Source of the DNA: Tannerellaceae bacterium
GTDB lineage: Bacteria; Bacteroidota; Bacteroidia; Bacteroidales; Tannerellaceae
Assembly: GCA_031257015.1 (NCBI GenBank)
Contig: JAIRPK010000016.1
Location: forward strand, 1-64,000
Reading direction: 5' to 3'
DNA length: 64,000 nt
Under the pieces are notes generated by a model that saw nothing but the letters and a program-made list of their open reading frames with translations, was not told the DNA's origin and made no database searches. Below, piece by piece: positions 44,389 through 54,489 of the stretch. The position numbers were made by a program, and so were the translations under genes. Positions within the stretch are counted from its first letter, which is position 1. The number at the start of each line of letters is the position of its first letter.

Positions 44389-46119
44389 TTACCCTGCTTC
44401 AGTGCGTATGTCTTTAATAAGGAGCTGGATTGAGACTGCGCCGGCAAAGTTGTTTTCTTCAATAGTATAGCAGATGTCGAAAGGTTTGTTTGATTTGATG
44501 TGTTCAAGGTGTTGGCTCATTCCAAAAGCGATTGCTTGTACTGGAGTTTGTACGGTTTTGTCTATAAGTTCAAGCTTGATGTGTTCGAGTTCTTTGCCGA
44601 CAAGTTTGCTGAGGCCGAAGTCTTTTACGCCGGAAGTATAGAAGACAGGCTTTTGATTGTGCGGGCCGAATGGATTCATGCGGCGGAGTTCGGCCGTTAG
44701 TTTAGGGGTGATACTTGAGAAAGGGATATGGGCGTCGATATCTATCTGCGGAACCATTTGGTCTGCATGGATTTCTTTATCAGCATAAGCGAGGAAGCGA
44801 TCGATGAAGTCTTGCAAGCGCTCTTCTTTAATAGATAGACCGACAGCGTAAGTATGCCCGCCGAAGTTTTCGAGTACGTCGTTGCAACTCTCTACCGCTC
44901 TGTAAACATCGAAACTATTGGTCGAACGTGCAGAGCCGGTTATCATCCCAGGTTCGGTTGATCTGGTAAATACAACGGCTGGCTTATAATACTTTTCGGA
45001 CAAGCGCGAAGCAACGATGCCGATAACGCCGGAGCGCCAGTTGGGGTCATATAGAATGACTGCCTTCTGGTCGTCATTATTGTTCAGTTCGTCGAGGATC
45101 GCATTAGCCTGGTCGGTGATTTTCTTGTCGAGTTCCCTTCTCTCGTCGTTATACTTATTGACGTTTTCGCTTTTTTCTCTGGCGCTTGCGCTATCTCTGG
45201 CAAGAAGAAGTTCGACTGTTTCGCGAGCATTCATCATTCTTCCCGATGCGTTTATTCTGGGACCTATCTTAAAGACTACGTCGTTGATAGTTAACTCCTT
45301 TCCAGCCAATCCGCAAACGTCGATTATACCTTTGATGCCAAGGCTGGGATTGAGGTTAAGCTGCCTGAGACCATAGTAGGCAAGGATCCGGTTCTCACCG
45401 GTAATAGGAACAATGTCAGCGGCAATGCTCAATGCGACGAGTTCAAGCATCTTTTCGAGGGTGGCAAAAGGCATATCATTGCTTAATGCGAATGCCTGCA
45501 TGAACTTAAAGCCTACGCCGCATCCGGAAAGATGCTCGTAGGGATATGTGGAACCATAGCACAGCGGGTTGAGGATCGCAGTGGCATCTGGCAGAGTTTC
45601 GTCCGGTTTGTGATGGTCACAGATGATGGTATCGATACCTTTTTCTTTCGCGTATTTTATTTTATCAACAGCCTTGATGCCACAATCGAGGGTAATGATG
45701 AGCGTAATGTTTCGCTCTGCCGCATAGTCTATTCCTTTGAAGGAGATGCCGGAACCTTCACCATCTCGGTCGGGGATATAATAATCAATATAGGAAGTGA
45801 TATTTCGGAGATATTTGTAAACAAGCGTGACAGCAGTTGTCCCATCGACGTCATAATCACCGTAAACGAGTATTCTTTCCTTATTCCCAATAGCTTTATT
45901 GAGACGAAGAACCGCCTTCTCCATATCGGGCATAAGATAAGGGTCATGAAGATTGAAAAGGTTAGGGCGGAAGAATTTCTTCACTTCACTCAAGGTTGCG
46001 ATTCCACGTTGCACTAACAGCTGGCAAGTAACAGGACTATATCCTGTAACTTCAACCAATTCGTTTCTATTTAGCAAAACTTCTGGCCGTGGTGGGATGA
46101 AGTTCCATTTATTTGTCAT
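44389..46119 (-). CDS. recJ: Single-stranded-DNA-specific exonuclease RecJ
   Basis: 576-aa DHH-family 5'-3' exonuclease of the RecF pathway. It has the metal-site motifs GDYDVDGTTA (about 80-90), LDCGI and the signature CDHHKPDE, plus the DHHA1-type GGHTYAVGLSI segment near residue 415 and a C-terminal OB-like domain with GMSQHLE. Length is normal. It is followed by recQ 13 bp later, a functional pairing, and preceded by a thioesterase gene at 39 bp. Confidence 0.95.
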   Translation of the reverse strand: MTNKWNFIPPRPEVLLNRNELVEVTGYSPVTCQLLVQRGIATLSEVKKFFRPNLFNLHDPYLMPDMEKAVLRLNKAIGNKERILVYGDYDVDGTTAVTLVYKYLRNITSYIDYYIPDRDGEGSGISFKGIDYAAERNITLIITLDCGIKAVDKIKYAKEKGIDTIICDHHKPDETLPDATAILNPLCYGSTYPYEHLSGCGVGFKFMQAFALSNDMPFATLEKMLELVALSIAADIVPITGENRILAYYGLRQLNLNPSLGIKGIIDVCGLAGKELTINDVVFKIGPRINASGRMMNARETVELLLARDSASAREKSENVNKYNDERRELDKKITDQANAILDELNNNDDQKAVILYDPNWRSGVIGIVASRLSEKYYKPAVVFTRSTEPGMITGSARSTNSFDVYRAVESCNDVLENFGGHTYAVGLSIKEERLQDFIDRFLAYADKEIHADQMVPQIDIDAHIPFSSITPKLTAELRRMNPFGPHNQKPVFYTSGVKDFGLSKLVGKELEHIKLELIDKTVQTPVQAIAFGMSQHLEHIKSNKPFDICYTIEENNFAGAVSIQLLIKDIRTEAG

Positions 46120-46158
46120 TTTACAGAGCGATTACAGAGCGTTTTGTTCATATAGCGG

Positions 46159-46575
46159 CTAAACGGGAGCGAAGGGGAGGTCGGAGTTAACACGGTATCC
46201 AGTGCCGATGAAGGATGCTATCTTTTCTCCTTCTTCATTGGTTATGTCAACCTCACAATGCGCTAGCCTTTGTTTGTCCATGGTTTCAACTGCTTCAGCA
46301 AAAAGATAGCCTTGGCTCTCAGATTTATAAAAAGTGATAGAAGATGTTATGGAGAATGTGAGCTTTGCATGACTGTTAACAGCAACGGCAAAGACTAAGT
46401 CGGCTAACGTAAAGATGGCTCCGCCCTGACAGACGTTCCCAGCATTGAAATGCGCGTCGGTTATTTTCATTCTCGCTTTTGCATAGCCATGGCGAACTTC
46501 AAGCAACTCTACTCCTGCAGCAAGCGCGAAGCGGTCACCTTTGAAAAACTCATCTATTGTCGGTTTAATTTCCAT
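46159..46575 (-). CDS. PaaI-type hotdog thioesterase
   Basis: 138-aa acyl-CoA thioesterase-like protein with one hotdog domain. The family motif [24 protein letters not shown] carries the usual Asp on the central helix. The substrate is unknown; such proteins often clear phenylacetyl- or acyl-CoA species. It overlaps the 3' end of cysS by 22 bp and precedes recJ, so cysS-thioesterase-recJ-recQ looks like one transcript. Confidence 0.85.
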   Translation of the reverse strand: MEIKPTIDEFFKGDRFALAAGVELLEVRHGYAKARMKITDAHFNAGNVCQGGAIFTLADLVFAVAVNSHAKLTFSITSSITFYKSESQGYLFAEAVETMDKQRLAHCEVDITNEEGEKIASFIGTGYRVNSDLPFAPV

Positions 46576-48029
46576 TCTACTCCATCTTTTGTATCCTTGA
46601 TCTCGAAGCCTATCGCGCTAAGTTCATTCCTTATTCTATCTGATGTCGCCCAATCTTTATTGGCTTTCGCTTGCGAACGTATGGAGAGAAGTAAATCGAC
46701 TGCTTTTGCATACGCATTGGCGTTGGCTGCCGTGCTGTTATTCTCTTTTATTCCTAATATATTATGGAAATAAGTATGATATACATCTTGCAGTTCTTTC
46801 ATATCTGCTTCATTAAGACTTGCATCTCCGTCCTTTAGTGTATTAATGATGCGAGCAGCATCAAACAGACAAGCAATAAGTACTGGCGTGTTGAGATCAT
46901 CATTCATTGCCTCGGCACATTTGCCACGCAGGGTAGATATGTCGATAGACGATTGTTCTGCCGGTTTTAGTCCGAGCAAATTCTCCCATGCGTCAGTCAA
47001 TCTAGCCAATGCTTTCTCAGAAGCTTGCAGAGCTTCATTGCTGAAATCAGCAGGATTACGATAATGCGCTTGAAGGATGAAGAAACGGATGGACATTGGA
47101 GAGTAAGGCTTCTCAAGCAATTGATGTTCACCTTTGAAAAATTGTTCAAGTGATATGGCATTGCCGAGCGACTTCCCCATCTTTTGCCCATTGAGCGTAA
47201 TCATATTATTGTGCATCCAGAAACTCACCATCTCGCTTCCCTGTGCAGCCACCGCTTGAGCAATCTCGCACTCGTGATGTGGGAAAAGAAGGTCTAACCC
47301 TCCGCCATGGATGTCAAATCGACTGCCGAGATATTTCCTTCCCATCGCCGTACATTCGCAATGCCAACCTGGAAAGCCTTCTCCCCAAGGTGATGGCCAT
47401 CGCATGATATGCTCAGGCTGCGCTTTCTTCCATATTGCGAAATCAGCCTGATTCCGTTTATCTCCCTGTCCGTCAAGTTTCCGCGTTGAGCCTAACATAT
47501 CTTCCAGGTTACGACCGGAAAGGATTCCGTAATGATGCTTTTGGTTGTACTTTTCCACATCGAAATATACGGAGCCGTCACTTACATATGCAAAACCGGC
47601 GGCAAGGATTTCTTCCGCCAAGGCAATTTGTTCAATAATATGTCCGGAGGCTTGAGGTTCTATACTTGGACGAAGTATATTTAAATCATCCATTCTGCTG
47701 TGATAGCTATTAAGATAGAACTGCGCAACTTCCATCGGTTCGAGCTGCTCAAGACGAGCCTTGCGGGCAATTTTGTCTTCACCCTCGTCGGCATCATTAA
47801 CCAAGTGACCAACGTCGGTTATATTCCGAACATAACGCACATCGTAACCAATGTAGCGCAAATAACGAAACAGAACATCAAAAGTAATGGCCGAGCGAGC
47901 ATGACCAAGATGAGGCTCTCCATAAACCGTAGGCCCGCAAACATACATACCGACCTTCGGCGGATGTAACGGCTGGAAAGATTCCTTTTTTCCGGATAAC
48001 GTATTATATATGTATAGAGGCTGTTCCAT
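46554..48029 (-). CDS. cysS: Cysteinyl-tRNA synthetase
   Basis: 491-aa class I synthetase. It has the zinc/substrate Cys in [19 protein letters not shown] with HIGH-equivalent HLGH at about residues 40-43, a WHCECTAMG zinc segment, [18 protein letters not shown], and KMSKS-equivalent KMGKSLGN. The DALR-like anticodon-binding region starts at about 350. Length is normal. A TATCTTTG -7 box lies about 21 bp upstream. Confidence 0.97.
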   Translation of the reverse strand: MEQPLYIYNTLSGKKESFQPLHPPKVGMYVCGPTVYGEPHLGHARSAITFDVLFRYLRYIGYDVRYVRNITDVGHLVNDADEGEDKIARKARLEQLEPMEVAQFYLNSYHSRMDDLNILRPSIEPQASGHIIEQIALAEEILAAGFAYVSDGSVYFDVEKYNQKHHYGILSGRNLEDMLGSTRKLDGQGDKRNQADFAIWKKAQPEHIMRWPSPWGEGFPGWHCECTAMGRKYLGSRFDIHGGGLDLLFPHHECEIAQAVAAQGSEMVSFWMHNNMITLNGQKMGKSLGNAISLEQFFKGEHQLLEKPYSPMSIRFFILQAHYRNPADFSNEALQASEKALARLTDAWENLLGLKPAEQSSIDISTLRGKCAEAMNDDLNTPVLIACLFDAARIINTLKDGDASLNEADMKELQDVYHTYFHNILGIKENNSTAANANAYAKAVDLLLSIRSQAKANKDWATSDRIRNELSAIGFEIKDTKDGVEWKLNRQ

Positions 48030-48049
48030 ATCCTTTGTTTTTGAGTACG

Positions 48050-48057
48050 CAAAGATA
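48050..48057 (-). promoter_or_regulatory. -7 promoter element for cysS
   Basis: Minus-strand TATCTTTG (TAnnTTTG). The -33 position reads TTAG. Confidence 0.5.
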
Positions 48058-48059
48058 GG

Positions 48060-48500
48060 TCTTCTTTTTAATTATCCTAAACTTACAGGGCTGGAGTATC
48101 AAGCCGCATGACATTTTAGCTCTGTATGCGGATTCAAGATTCTCATGGCGAGCGAAATCATTCGCAGGCAGCGAACAGTTCTTGACATGACGGGACAGAA
48201 ATTATCAATTTAATCCTGTGCACAACCTTAATATTTTCATTGTCCAAGACCTGTTTTCTATTCCTTTTATTAATACAAAAAGCGTGTAAACTTTTGGCAT
48301 GAGTTTACACGCTTTTAAATGTAATTATGGAATGGTATTATTTAAATACTTTCCATGACTTTAGACTTGAATATCTGCAAAATCATCTGAAGTTTTACTG
48401 CAAACTGAACAGAAAGTATTTCGCTGAATTGCAATTTAACAAGCTTCTTATTGCTTCGATAATATATTGAAACGCTCTGGGCACAATTCCGACAAGCACG
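48060..48500. other. Intergenic region between the lipoprotein gene and cysS
   Basis: Apart from the hairpin at 48277-48316 and the upstream cysS promoter, no gene or RNA motif was found. Confidence 0.4.
48277..48316 (-). terminator. Intrinsic terminator near the end of the 48.5-kb lipoprotein transcript
   Basis: Inverted repeat AAAAGCGTGTAAAC / GTTTACACGCTTTT around TTTTGGCATGA; symmetric A/T flanks would let it act on either strand. It lies about 185 bp after the lipoprotein stop. Confidence 0.75.
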
Positions 48501-49427
48501 TTAATTTTCCTTCACAGTATAAGTAAACACTGTCTCTATATTATCAGTAAAATCGAATTGTTTCCCTCCCTCCACTGCATGACCAGTAAAGCGTCCGGTA
48601 TGCTTAATGGCAATCGGTTTGTTCTGCTCGTCGAATTTCAATTCATAAGTCAATTTGTTGAAATGAGGCGTGACGTCCAGCATTTTATATTGCAAATCAA
48701 CGCTTCGGATATTGTTTTTATTCTTCTTTCCCAGTAAACCGTCGTATAGCATAACTCTTGCTGATTCATCTACAAGGTATAGAGGAGTATATGGCGCCCA
48801 GTCATTCATTTGTATATAATCATTATTGTCATAAGCATAGCTATGCGTCGTTATTTGAAATGGTTCCAGGTAAGCAATATTATCGCTGTAAGTAATCGTT
48901 TCCACTTTCACAACGTTACCGTTTTCGACAGTGGCTCTATAAAGATCCTGCTCTCCATTCGCCCTGTTCGGATCAGTAACTCTTGATAAATAGCCCTGCT
49001 CATCATAATAAAAATTTCGACTGCGAACCTCGTAAGAATCGTTGCGATCTTCTTGATATACATATCTGGCGCTCTTCATGGTTCTTGCAATGCGTCCATT
49101 TTCAAGCGACAGCCGGAGCGTATCATAAACCGTTAAGCCCGACATGTTTTTGGATATTCCCGTTAGCTGGATTAAATGCTCCGAATGGCTTACATCCCAA
49201 TCCATGTAAAAACCGGAGAACTGCTGGATTTCGCCATTCGCGTTTCTTTTCCATTCAACAGGATCATAAGTGATAGGAAGAATATTGGGATCGTTTGTAT
49301 CTTCCAGCATTTTTAAGCGGGTCACTTCCCATTCTTTTTCTTCAGGAACGAGTTCTTCATTATCCTTTGAACAGGAATTAAATATAACTATGCAAAACAG
49401 GATAAGTAAATAAATAAAATTTTTCAT
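48501..49427 (-). CDS. Lipoprotein with YD/RHS-like strand repeats (DUF4595-like)
   Basis: 308-aa SPII lipoprotein (lipobox IVIFNSC near residue 19, then a charged linker). The body shows repeated N-F-Y-Y-D-E-Q-G-Y-L and Y-A-Y-D-N-N-D-Y patterns typical of the beta-strand repeats in Bacteroidetes DUF4595-type surface lipoproteins (memory). The function is unknown. It stands alone with a terminator downstream; the promoter is not clear. Confidence 0.72.
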   Translation of the reverse strand: MKNFIYLLILFCIVIFNSCSKDNEELVPEEKEWEVTRLKMLEDTNDPNILPITYDPVEWKRNANGEIQQFSGFYMDWDVSHSEHLIQLTGISKNMSGLTVYDTLRLSLENGRIARTMKSARYVYQEDRNDSYEVRSRNFYYDEQGYLSRVTDPNRANGEQDLYRATVENGNVVKVETITYSDNIAYLEPFQITTHSYAYDNNDYIQMNDWAPYTPLYLVDESARVMLYDGLLGKKNKNNIRSVDLQYKMLDVTPHFNKLTYELKFDEQNKPIAIKHTGRFTGHAVEGGKQFDFTDNIETVFTYTVKEN

Positions 49428-49772
49428 TCTATAAATTATTTTTCAATTAAAATTATATGATATTAAATACTGATTAGATGTAATACTTAAATTCATTTTC
49501 CCAGATTTCCGAAGCTATAAATAACTTGTCAAACTGCAATTCCGCGAAACTCTTTCTGTTAAATTTATAGTAGAACTCATTCAGATAACATCACAGATAT
49601 TCAGGCCTCAAGTCATTATAAATATTAATATACATTATTTTACCTGCAAAGATAAACATTTCAAGGTTATACATATACATCTTTACGACTCAATATCAAT
49701 TGAAATAAGCCGATTCTATTTTTCCCGCAATAACAACCTGCAACAAACTTGCTGCCCTCTGCCCAATGTCCG
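49428..49772. other. Intergenic region upstream of the lipoprotein gene
   Basis: A+T-rich region that should carry the lipoprotein promoter. No strong -7/-33 pair and no gene were identified. Confidence 0.35.
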
Positions 49773-49905
49773 GACATGTGGCGAACACCTTTAAAGACGT
49801 AAATCACATCTCAAAAGACGTGACGAACATCTTTAAAGACGTAAATCACATCTCAAAAGACGTGACGAACATCTTTAAAGACGTGGCGAAAATGTCAAGA
49901 GACGT
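49773..49905. repeat. 21-bp (42-bp higher order) tandem repeat
   Basis: GACGT recurs at 49796, 49817 (GACGTG), 49838, 49859, 49880 and 49901, every 21 bp. Alternate units are alike (GACGTAAATCACATCTCAAA, then GACGTGACGAACATCTTTAAA), so there is also a 42-bp period. A more diverged copy starts at 49773. Confidence 0.9.
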
Positions 49906-49960
49906 ATAAAGAGACCTGTCAGAATCTCTCTGTTTAAGGATGGAGCTTTTAAAAATCGAA

Positions 49961-50003
49961 AAAACCGCCTTTCATACATGTTGAAAGACGGTTTTCCTTT
50001 TTT
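49961..50003. terminator. Intrinsic terminator upstream of the amidohydrolase end
   Basis: Stem AAAACCGCCTTTCA / TGAAAGACGGTTTT with one mismatch, loop TACATGT, followed by CCTTTTTTG. It lies 93 bp downstream of the minus-strand amidohydrolase gene; the flanks allow either direction. Confidence 0.7.
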
Positions 50004-50095
50004 GTTAAATATATGATTGTTTTTGTAAATATGCGGGCTTCGGATTAAGGGAAATTTATGCAGCAAAGTAGCTGTGGATGATGACGTGCGCAAAA

Positions 50096-51349
50096 TTAGC
50101 AGAGCCTTTTGGCGCATCTGGTTGCTTGCTGCATGATCTCGTCCTCTCCAGCGACTTTTCTGCCTTGCATCAGGATGCGACCGTTACAGATAAGGGTATC
50201 GACGCAGCTTCCGTTGGCTGCATAGACAAGGTTGGAGATGAAGTTAAGATTAGGTGTAAAGGCTGGGATATTAAGGTCGATGAGACAAATGTCGGCGAGA
50301 CGCCCTTCTTCAATCCGTCCGGCGTCAACGTGAAGGATGTCGGCGCCTTGCGCTGTGGCAGCGTAGAAGGCTTCGGCGGCAGTGAAGACTTCCGGGTCTT
50401 TGCGCCATGATTTACCGAGGAGAGAGGCAAGTTTCATTGCTTCGACCATGTCCAGATTGTTAGACGAGGAGCATCCGTCTGTGCCGATGCCAACAGGGAT
50501 GCCGGCGCGTCGCATCTCAACGAACCGGAAGGCATGACCGGAAGCCAGCTTCATATTTGATGCAGGATTGTGAGCGACCTGAACGCCATGGTCGGCAAGT
50601 ATATGGATTTCTTCATCGTCGATATACAGTCCGTGGGCGATAAGAAGGCGAGGTGAAAGTATGCCCAGATGATGGAGGTGGCGGACCGGCGTAAAGCCGA
50701 AGCGTTGCAGTGAATCAGCCACTTCCCCTTCCGTTTCGGCGAGATGGAGATGTATTATGAGGTTGTTTGCCTTGGCGTAAGCGTCAATCCATTGCAGTGT
50801 GGAGGGGGAGACAGTGTATATGGCATGGGGGGCGATGGCGTATGTGATTCTGGAGCTGTACTGTAATGTGTTATTATGCAGTTTGGGCAGGCTTTGCCTG
50901 ACTTTTTGAGCTTTAGCATCGTCAAAATTGTCAAAGCAGGCAGAGGCAAGTATTCCTCGAATGCCCATCTCTTCGACTGCACGGGCAGTAGCAGGCTGAT
51001 GATGATAACTGTCGATGAAGCATGTTGTTCCGCTTTTGATCATTTCGAGACAGGCGAGTTTGGCTCCCCAATAAACATCTTCTTCAGTGAGGTGAGCTTC
51101 TCTCGGCCAGATTTGTTCTTCAAGCCAACGCATTAAAGGCATGTCGTCACCACATCCACGGAAGAGAGTCATGGCAGCATGTGTGTGGGTATTGATAAAT
51201 CCTGGGATGGCAGCCTTGGCTCTTCCGTCTATTTGTATGGCACCATCGTCGATTATGTTGGGAGCTATTTGTCGGATACGTTCGCCTTCGATGAGGATGT
51301 CGGTGGTCGAGCCATTCAGCTCAACTGATTTGATAAGCAGACGATTCAT
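50096..51349 (-). CDS. Amidohydrolase, SAH/5'-methylthioadenosine deaminase type
   Basis: 417-aa metal-dependent deaminase of the MtaD/TrzN group. It has the metal ligands GFINTHTHAAMTLFRG (about 50-65), the HLHLAETEGEV segment (about 200-210), LIAHGLYIDDEE, and the C-terminal GTDGCSSSNNLDMVEAM. Members convert S-adenosylhomocysteine or methylthioadenosine to the inosyl forms; the actual substrate cannot be read from the sequence. It overlaps the M20 dipeptidase gene by 4 bp. Confidence 0.88.
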   Translation of the reverse strand: MNRLLIKSVELNGSTTDILIEGERIRQIAPNIIDDGAIQIDGRAKAAIPGFINTHTHAAMTLFRGCGDDMPLMRWLEEQIWPREAHLTEEDVYWGAKLACLEMIKSGTTCFIDSYHHQPATARAVEEMGIRGILASACFDNFDDAKAQKVRQSLPKLHNNTLQYSSRITYAIAPHAIYTVSPSTLQWIDAYAKANNLIIHLHLAETEGEVADSLQRFGFTPVRHLHHLGILSPRLLIAHGLYIDDEEIHILADHGVQVAHNPASNMKLASGHAFRFVEMRRAGIPVGIGTDGCSSSNNLDMVEAMKLASLLGKSWRKDPEVFTAAEAFYAATAQGADILHVDAGRIEEGRLADICLIDLNIPAFTPNLNFISNLVYAANGSCVDTLICNGRILMQGRKVAGEDEIMQQATRCAKRLC

Positions 51350-52707
51350 ATTGACGGGAAGTGGCGGTAGAACTCGGCTACTGTTTCTATGCCTTTGTCG
51401 AAGAAGTCTATTGGGAAACTTTCATTTGGAGAATGGATAGCATTCTGTTCCAGTCCGAAGCCCATGAGAATAGTTTTGATTCCAAGAATGTCCTCGAATG
51501 TAGGGATGATTGCAATGCTTCCTCCGCGCCTTACGGCTAATGGAGATTTGCCGAAGGCGATGCCCATTGCCTTTTCGGCAGCTTTGTAGGCAGGGAGAGT
51601 GACGGGACATATATAGCCTTGTCCACCGTGGAGGGCGGAAACTTTTATTTTAACTGTATTTGGAGCTACTTCTGCAAGGTGAGCAGCGAGGATAGCTTCT
51701 ATCTTCTTATGATCCTGATGGGGGACAAGGCGGCAAGATACTTTGGCGTAGGCCTTTGAAGGCAGGATGGTTTTTGCTCCTTCACCTGTATAGCCTCCCC
51801 AGATGCCGCAGACGTCGAAGGATGGGCGACAGCTGTTTCGTTCGAGTGTAGTGTAGCCTTTTTCTCCAAAAAGAGCATCGACGGCGATAGCTTTGCAGTA
51901 ACGATCTTCATCGAAGGGAATTTGGGCGATCACGTTGCGTTCGTCCTGCGTGAGTTCTTCCACGTCGTCATAAAAGTTTGGAATAGTAATGCGCCCATCG
52001 CTGTCGGTTATATCGGCAAGAAGCTTGCAAAGGACGTTGATTGGGTTGCTGACGGCGCCTCCGAAATGTCCGGAATGGAGGTCTCTGTTTGGGCCGGTCA
52101 CTTCAATTTCCCAATATGCAAGACCTCTGAGTCCGGTGGTGAGCATTGGCGTATCGGCATTGACCATGCTTGTATCGGAAACGAGGATTATGTCAGCTCG
52201 AAGCATGTCCTTATGTTCACGACAAAAATCTGCGAGGCTTGGAGAACCAATCTCCTCCTCTCCTTCGAGGATGAATTTTACGTTGCTGTGTAAAAGGCCT
52301 TGACGGAGGGCAATCTCGAAACCTTTCACTTGTATCATGGTTTGTCCTTTGTCGTCATCTGTGCCGCGTCCCCATATTCGTCCATCATGGACAACAGGCT
52401 CGAAAGGCAAGGTGTTCCAGAGGTCGAGTGGTTCGGCCGGCATTACGTCGTAATGACCATATACAAGGACAGTAGGTGCGTCAGTGGAGATAATTTTTTC
52501 AGCATAGACGACCGGATTGCCGGCAGTTTGCATGATGCGGATATTCTCTGCTCCGGAGGATTTCAAGATTTCAGTCCAGCGTTGAGCGCATGTAATCATG
52601 TCTGGTTTGTTTTCGCTTTTTGCGCTTACAGAGGGGATACGGATTAGGGAGAACAGTTCGTCGATGAAACGCTCCCTGTTTTCTTGGATATACTTTCTTA
52701 TTGGCAT
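51346..52707 (-). CDS. M20 family dipeptidase
   Basis: 453-aa di-zinc metallopeptidase. Metal ligands lie in LVYGHYDVMPAEPLDLW (His about 84), the bridging region GRGTDDDKGQ and the general-base segment FILEGEEEIGSPSL. The dimerisation domain is about 205-360. It is cytoplasmic (no signal). It overlaps the amidohydrolase by 4 bp and follows menD by 54 bp, so it may share the menaquinone transcript. Confidence 0.92.
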   Translation of the reverse strand: MPIRKYIQENRERFIDELFSLIRIPSVSAKSENKPDMITCAQRWTEILKSSGAENIRIMQTAGNPVVYAEKIISTDAPTVLVYGHYDVMPAEPLDLWNTLPFEPVVHDGRIWGRGTDDDKGQTMIQVKGFEIALRQGLLHSNVKFILEGEEEIGSPSLADFCREHKDMLRADIILVSDTSMVNADTPMLTTGLRGLAYWEIEVTGPNRDLHSGHFGGAVSNPINVLCKLLADITDSDGRITIPNFYDDVEELTQDERNVIAQIPFDEDRYCKAIAVDALFGEKGYTTLERNSCRPSFDVCGIWGGYTGEGAKTILPSKAYAKVSCRLVPHQDHKKIEAILAAHLAEVAPNTVKIKVSALHGGQGYICPVTLPAYKAAEKAMGIAFGKSPLAVRRGGSIAIIPTFEDILGIKTILMGFGLEQNAIHSPNESFPIDFFDKGIETVAEFYRHFPSI

Positions 52708-52761
52708 GATGATATTGATTTATTTGGTTTATATGGTATAAAGAAAAGAGTTATGTAAAAA

Positions 52762-54489
52762 TTATTTAGCAGAAGCCTCTGAATGTTTTCGGAGAGATTG
52801 ATAATATTTGTCCAACTCTTCGACATTCTGCTCCATATTGGAGAATACCTCAAGTAGGACAGACGCGCTGGCGTCCTTGTCAACGAAAATGCTCAGACTT
52901 TCTTTAAGTTCTGCCTCATTTGTAACGGGGAGATAGATAAAACCTCTTTCCAGCGCCCATTCACGAGCAGAAGATTTGCGTTTCATTGTGATGTATTGCT
53001 CTGTCTCACGTGTTGGCCTGAAGCCAGGGAGAGTGTGGAATATTTCGCATCCTTCATTATTGTTCAGGAATATGCGCAGGCTTTGCCTGTTAAAAGCAGA
53101 GGAGATGATTGCGTTCATGTCATAATAGAAGGCCATGTCGCCCACAAGGATAAAGGTAGTGTCCCCTGCCGCGGCTAGTCCCGTCGCTGTCGACAGGTTG
53201 CCGTCTATTCCACTGAGGCCGCGATTGGCATAGAAGCGTATGCCGCGGCTCTCGTCTATGGGATAGAGATGAGCAAGACGTATTGACATGCTGTTTCCCA
53301 AGAATACAATAGCCCTATCCGGTATGGATTTCATCAACTCGCCGATGGCCATAAAGTCAGAGTAGGCAGGAGCCGGAGCGGGAAGTTTTACGGCCTTGTT
53401 CCATTGGCTTTGCAATGTGAATGAGGGAAGGATGTCGGAGTGTATAATCTTGTCGATAAATTCACCTGGATGAGTTTCGACTACGTTGGTCAGACATTGG
53501 TAAGTGTCGATGATTTCACCCGAAGGGGAGAGGCTCCAGTGGGCTTTTGGCGCATTTTGACGTAAGAACTTCTTGAGTTGCTTGGATACGATATGTCCGC
53601 CTGTGGTAATGAGCAGTTCCGGAGTGTAAGTTTCCCATCTTTTTTCGGATATGGAATTAAGTACAGCGTCAAAATTGCGGATTATGCAGGAAGATGTGAG
53701 GTTGTTCGCCAAATGTTCTGCAAGGATGATACATCCTGAGGCATGAAGAGTTTCCAGCGCGGATGATTCGACTGATAGCGGGCTTGAGCCGTAATCACCT
53801 TGTCCGAGGATAAGCATGTGTGACTTGTATTTGCCGAACGTTTGGGCTAATGCTTCATATTCTTTTTCCCATTCCTCTGAATGGCGCTCCAGAGACAGCC
53901 GGCGTATAACGCGGACGTTTGGCAGTGTATCTTCTTCTTCCATGTCAAACAAAGGTTCAGACAAGGGAATATTAATATGTACCGGGCCGGTAAGGCGGTG
54001 CATCGCCTCCAGGATAGCTTCATTTACAAGACGGTTGCAATGCCATTCATCTTCCTTCGTGTAAACTTCAGGAAGACATACGGATAGTTTTACGAGCAAG
54101 CCGAACAAGTTGCGCTGTGGCAAGACTTGGTTCTCTTGCTGCCCCACCCAACGTTCAGGGCGGTCGGCTGTTAACACAATGAGCGGAATGTGCTGAAAAA
54201 AAGCTTCAGCTATGGCGGGAGCATAGTTCAGAGCAGCTGTGCCGGATGTACAGCAAATGGCAACAAGAGCGGAACGGCGCTCGACATGTGCATTGCGAAG
54301 AGATAGGCCGATGGCATAATAACCGGCACTACGCTCGTCAATTGCGGTATGACACGTAAAATACTGGTCGGATGCAAGCGACTGAATGATGGGCATGTTC
54401 CGTGCGCCGGGGGAGAGCACAACTTCTTTTACGCCATGTGCTTTCAGGAGAGCGACTAAATGTTGTACACTTTTATTGTTGGAATACAT
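52762..54489 (-). CDS. menD: 2-succinyl-5-enolpyruvyl-6-hydroxy-3-cyclohexene-1-carboxylate synthase
   Basis: 575-aa ThDP enzyme of menaquinone synthesis that joins isochorismate with 2-oxoglutarate. It opens KSVQHLVALLKAHGVKEVVLSPG as MenD proteins do, has LTADRPERW, RGLSGIDGNLSTATGLAA, and the ThDP segment ILVGDMAFYYDMNAI followed by IFLNNNEGCEIF. Full length. It overlaps menF by 17 bp. Confidence 0.95.
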   Translation of the reverse strand: MYSNNKSVQHLVALLKAHGVKEVVLSPGARNMPIIQSLASDQYFTCHTAIDERSAGYYAIGLSLRNAHVERRSALVAICCTSGTAALNYAPAIAEAFFQHIPLIVLTADRPERWVGQQENQVLPQRNLFGLLVKLSVCLPEVYTKEDEWHCNRLVNEAILEAMHRLTGPVHINIPLSEPLFDMEEEDTLPNVRVIRRLSLERHSEEWEKEYEALAQTFGKYKSHMLILGQGDYGSSPLSVESSALETLHASGCIILAEHLANNLTSSCIIRNFDAVLNSISEKRWETYTPELLITTGGHIVSKQLKKFLRQNAPKAHWSLSPSGEIIDTYQCLTNVVETHPGEFIDKIIHSDILPSFTLQSQWNKAVKLPAPAPAYSDFMAIGELMKSIPDRAIVFLGNSMSIRLAHLYPIDESRGIRFYANRGLSGIDGNLSTATGLAAAGDTTFILVGDMAFYYDMNAIISSAFNRQSLRIFLNNNEGCEIFHTLPGFRPTRETEQYITMKRKSSAREWALERGFIYLPVTNEAELKESLSIFVDKDASASVLLEVFSNMEQNVEELDKYYQSLRKHSEASAK

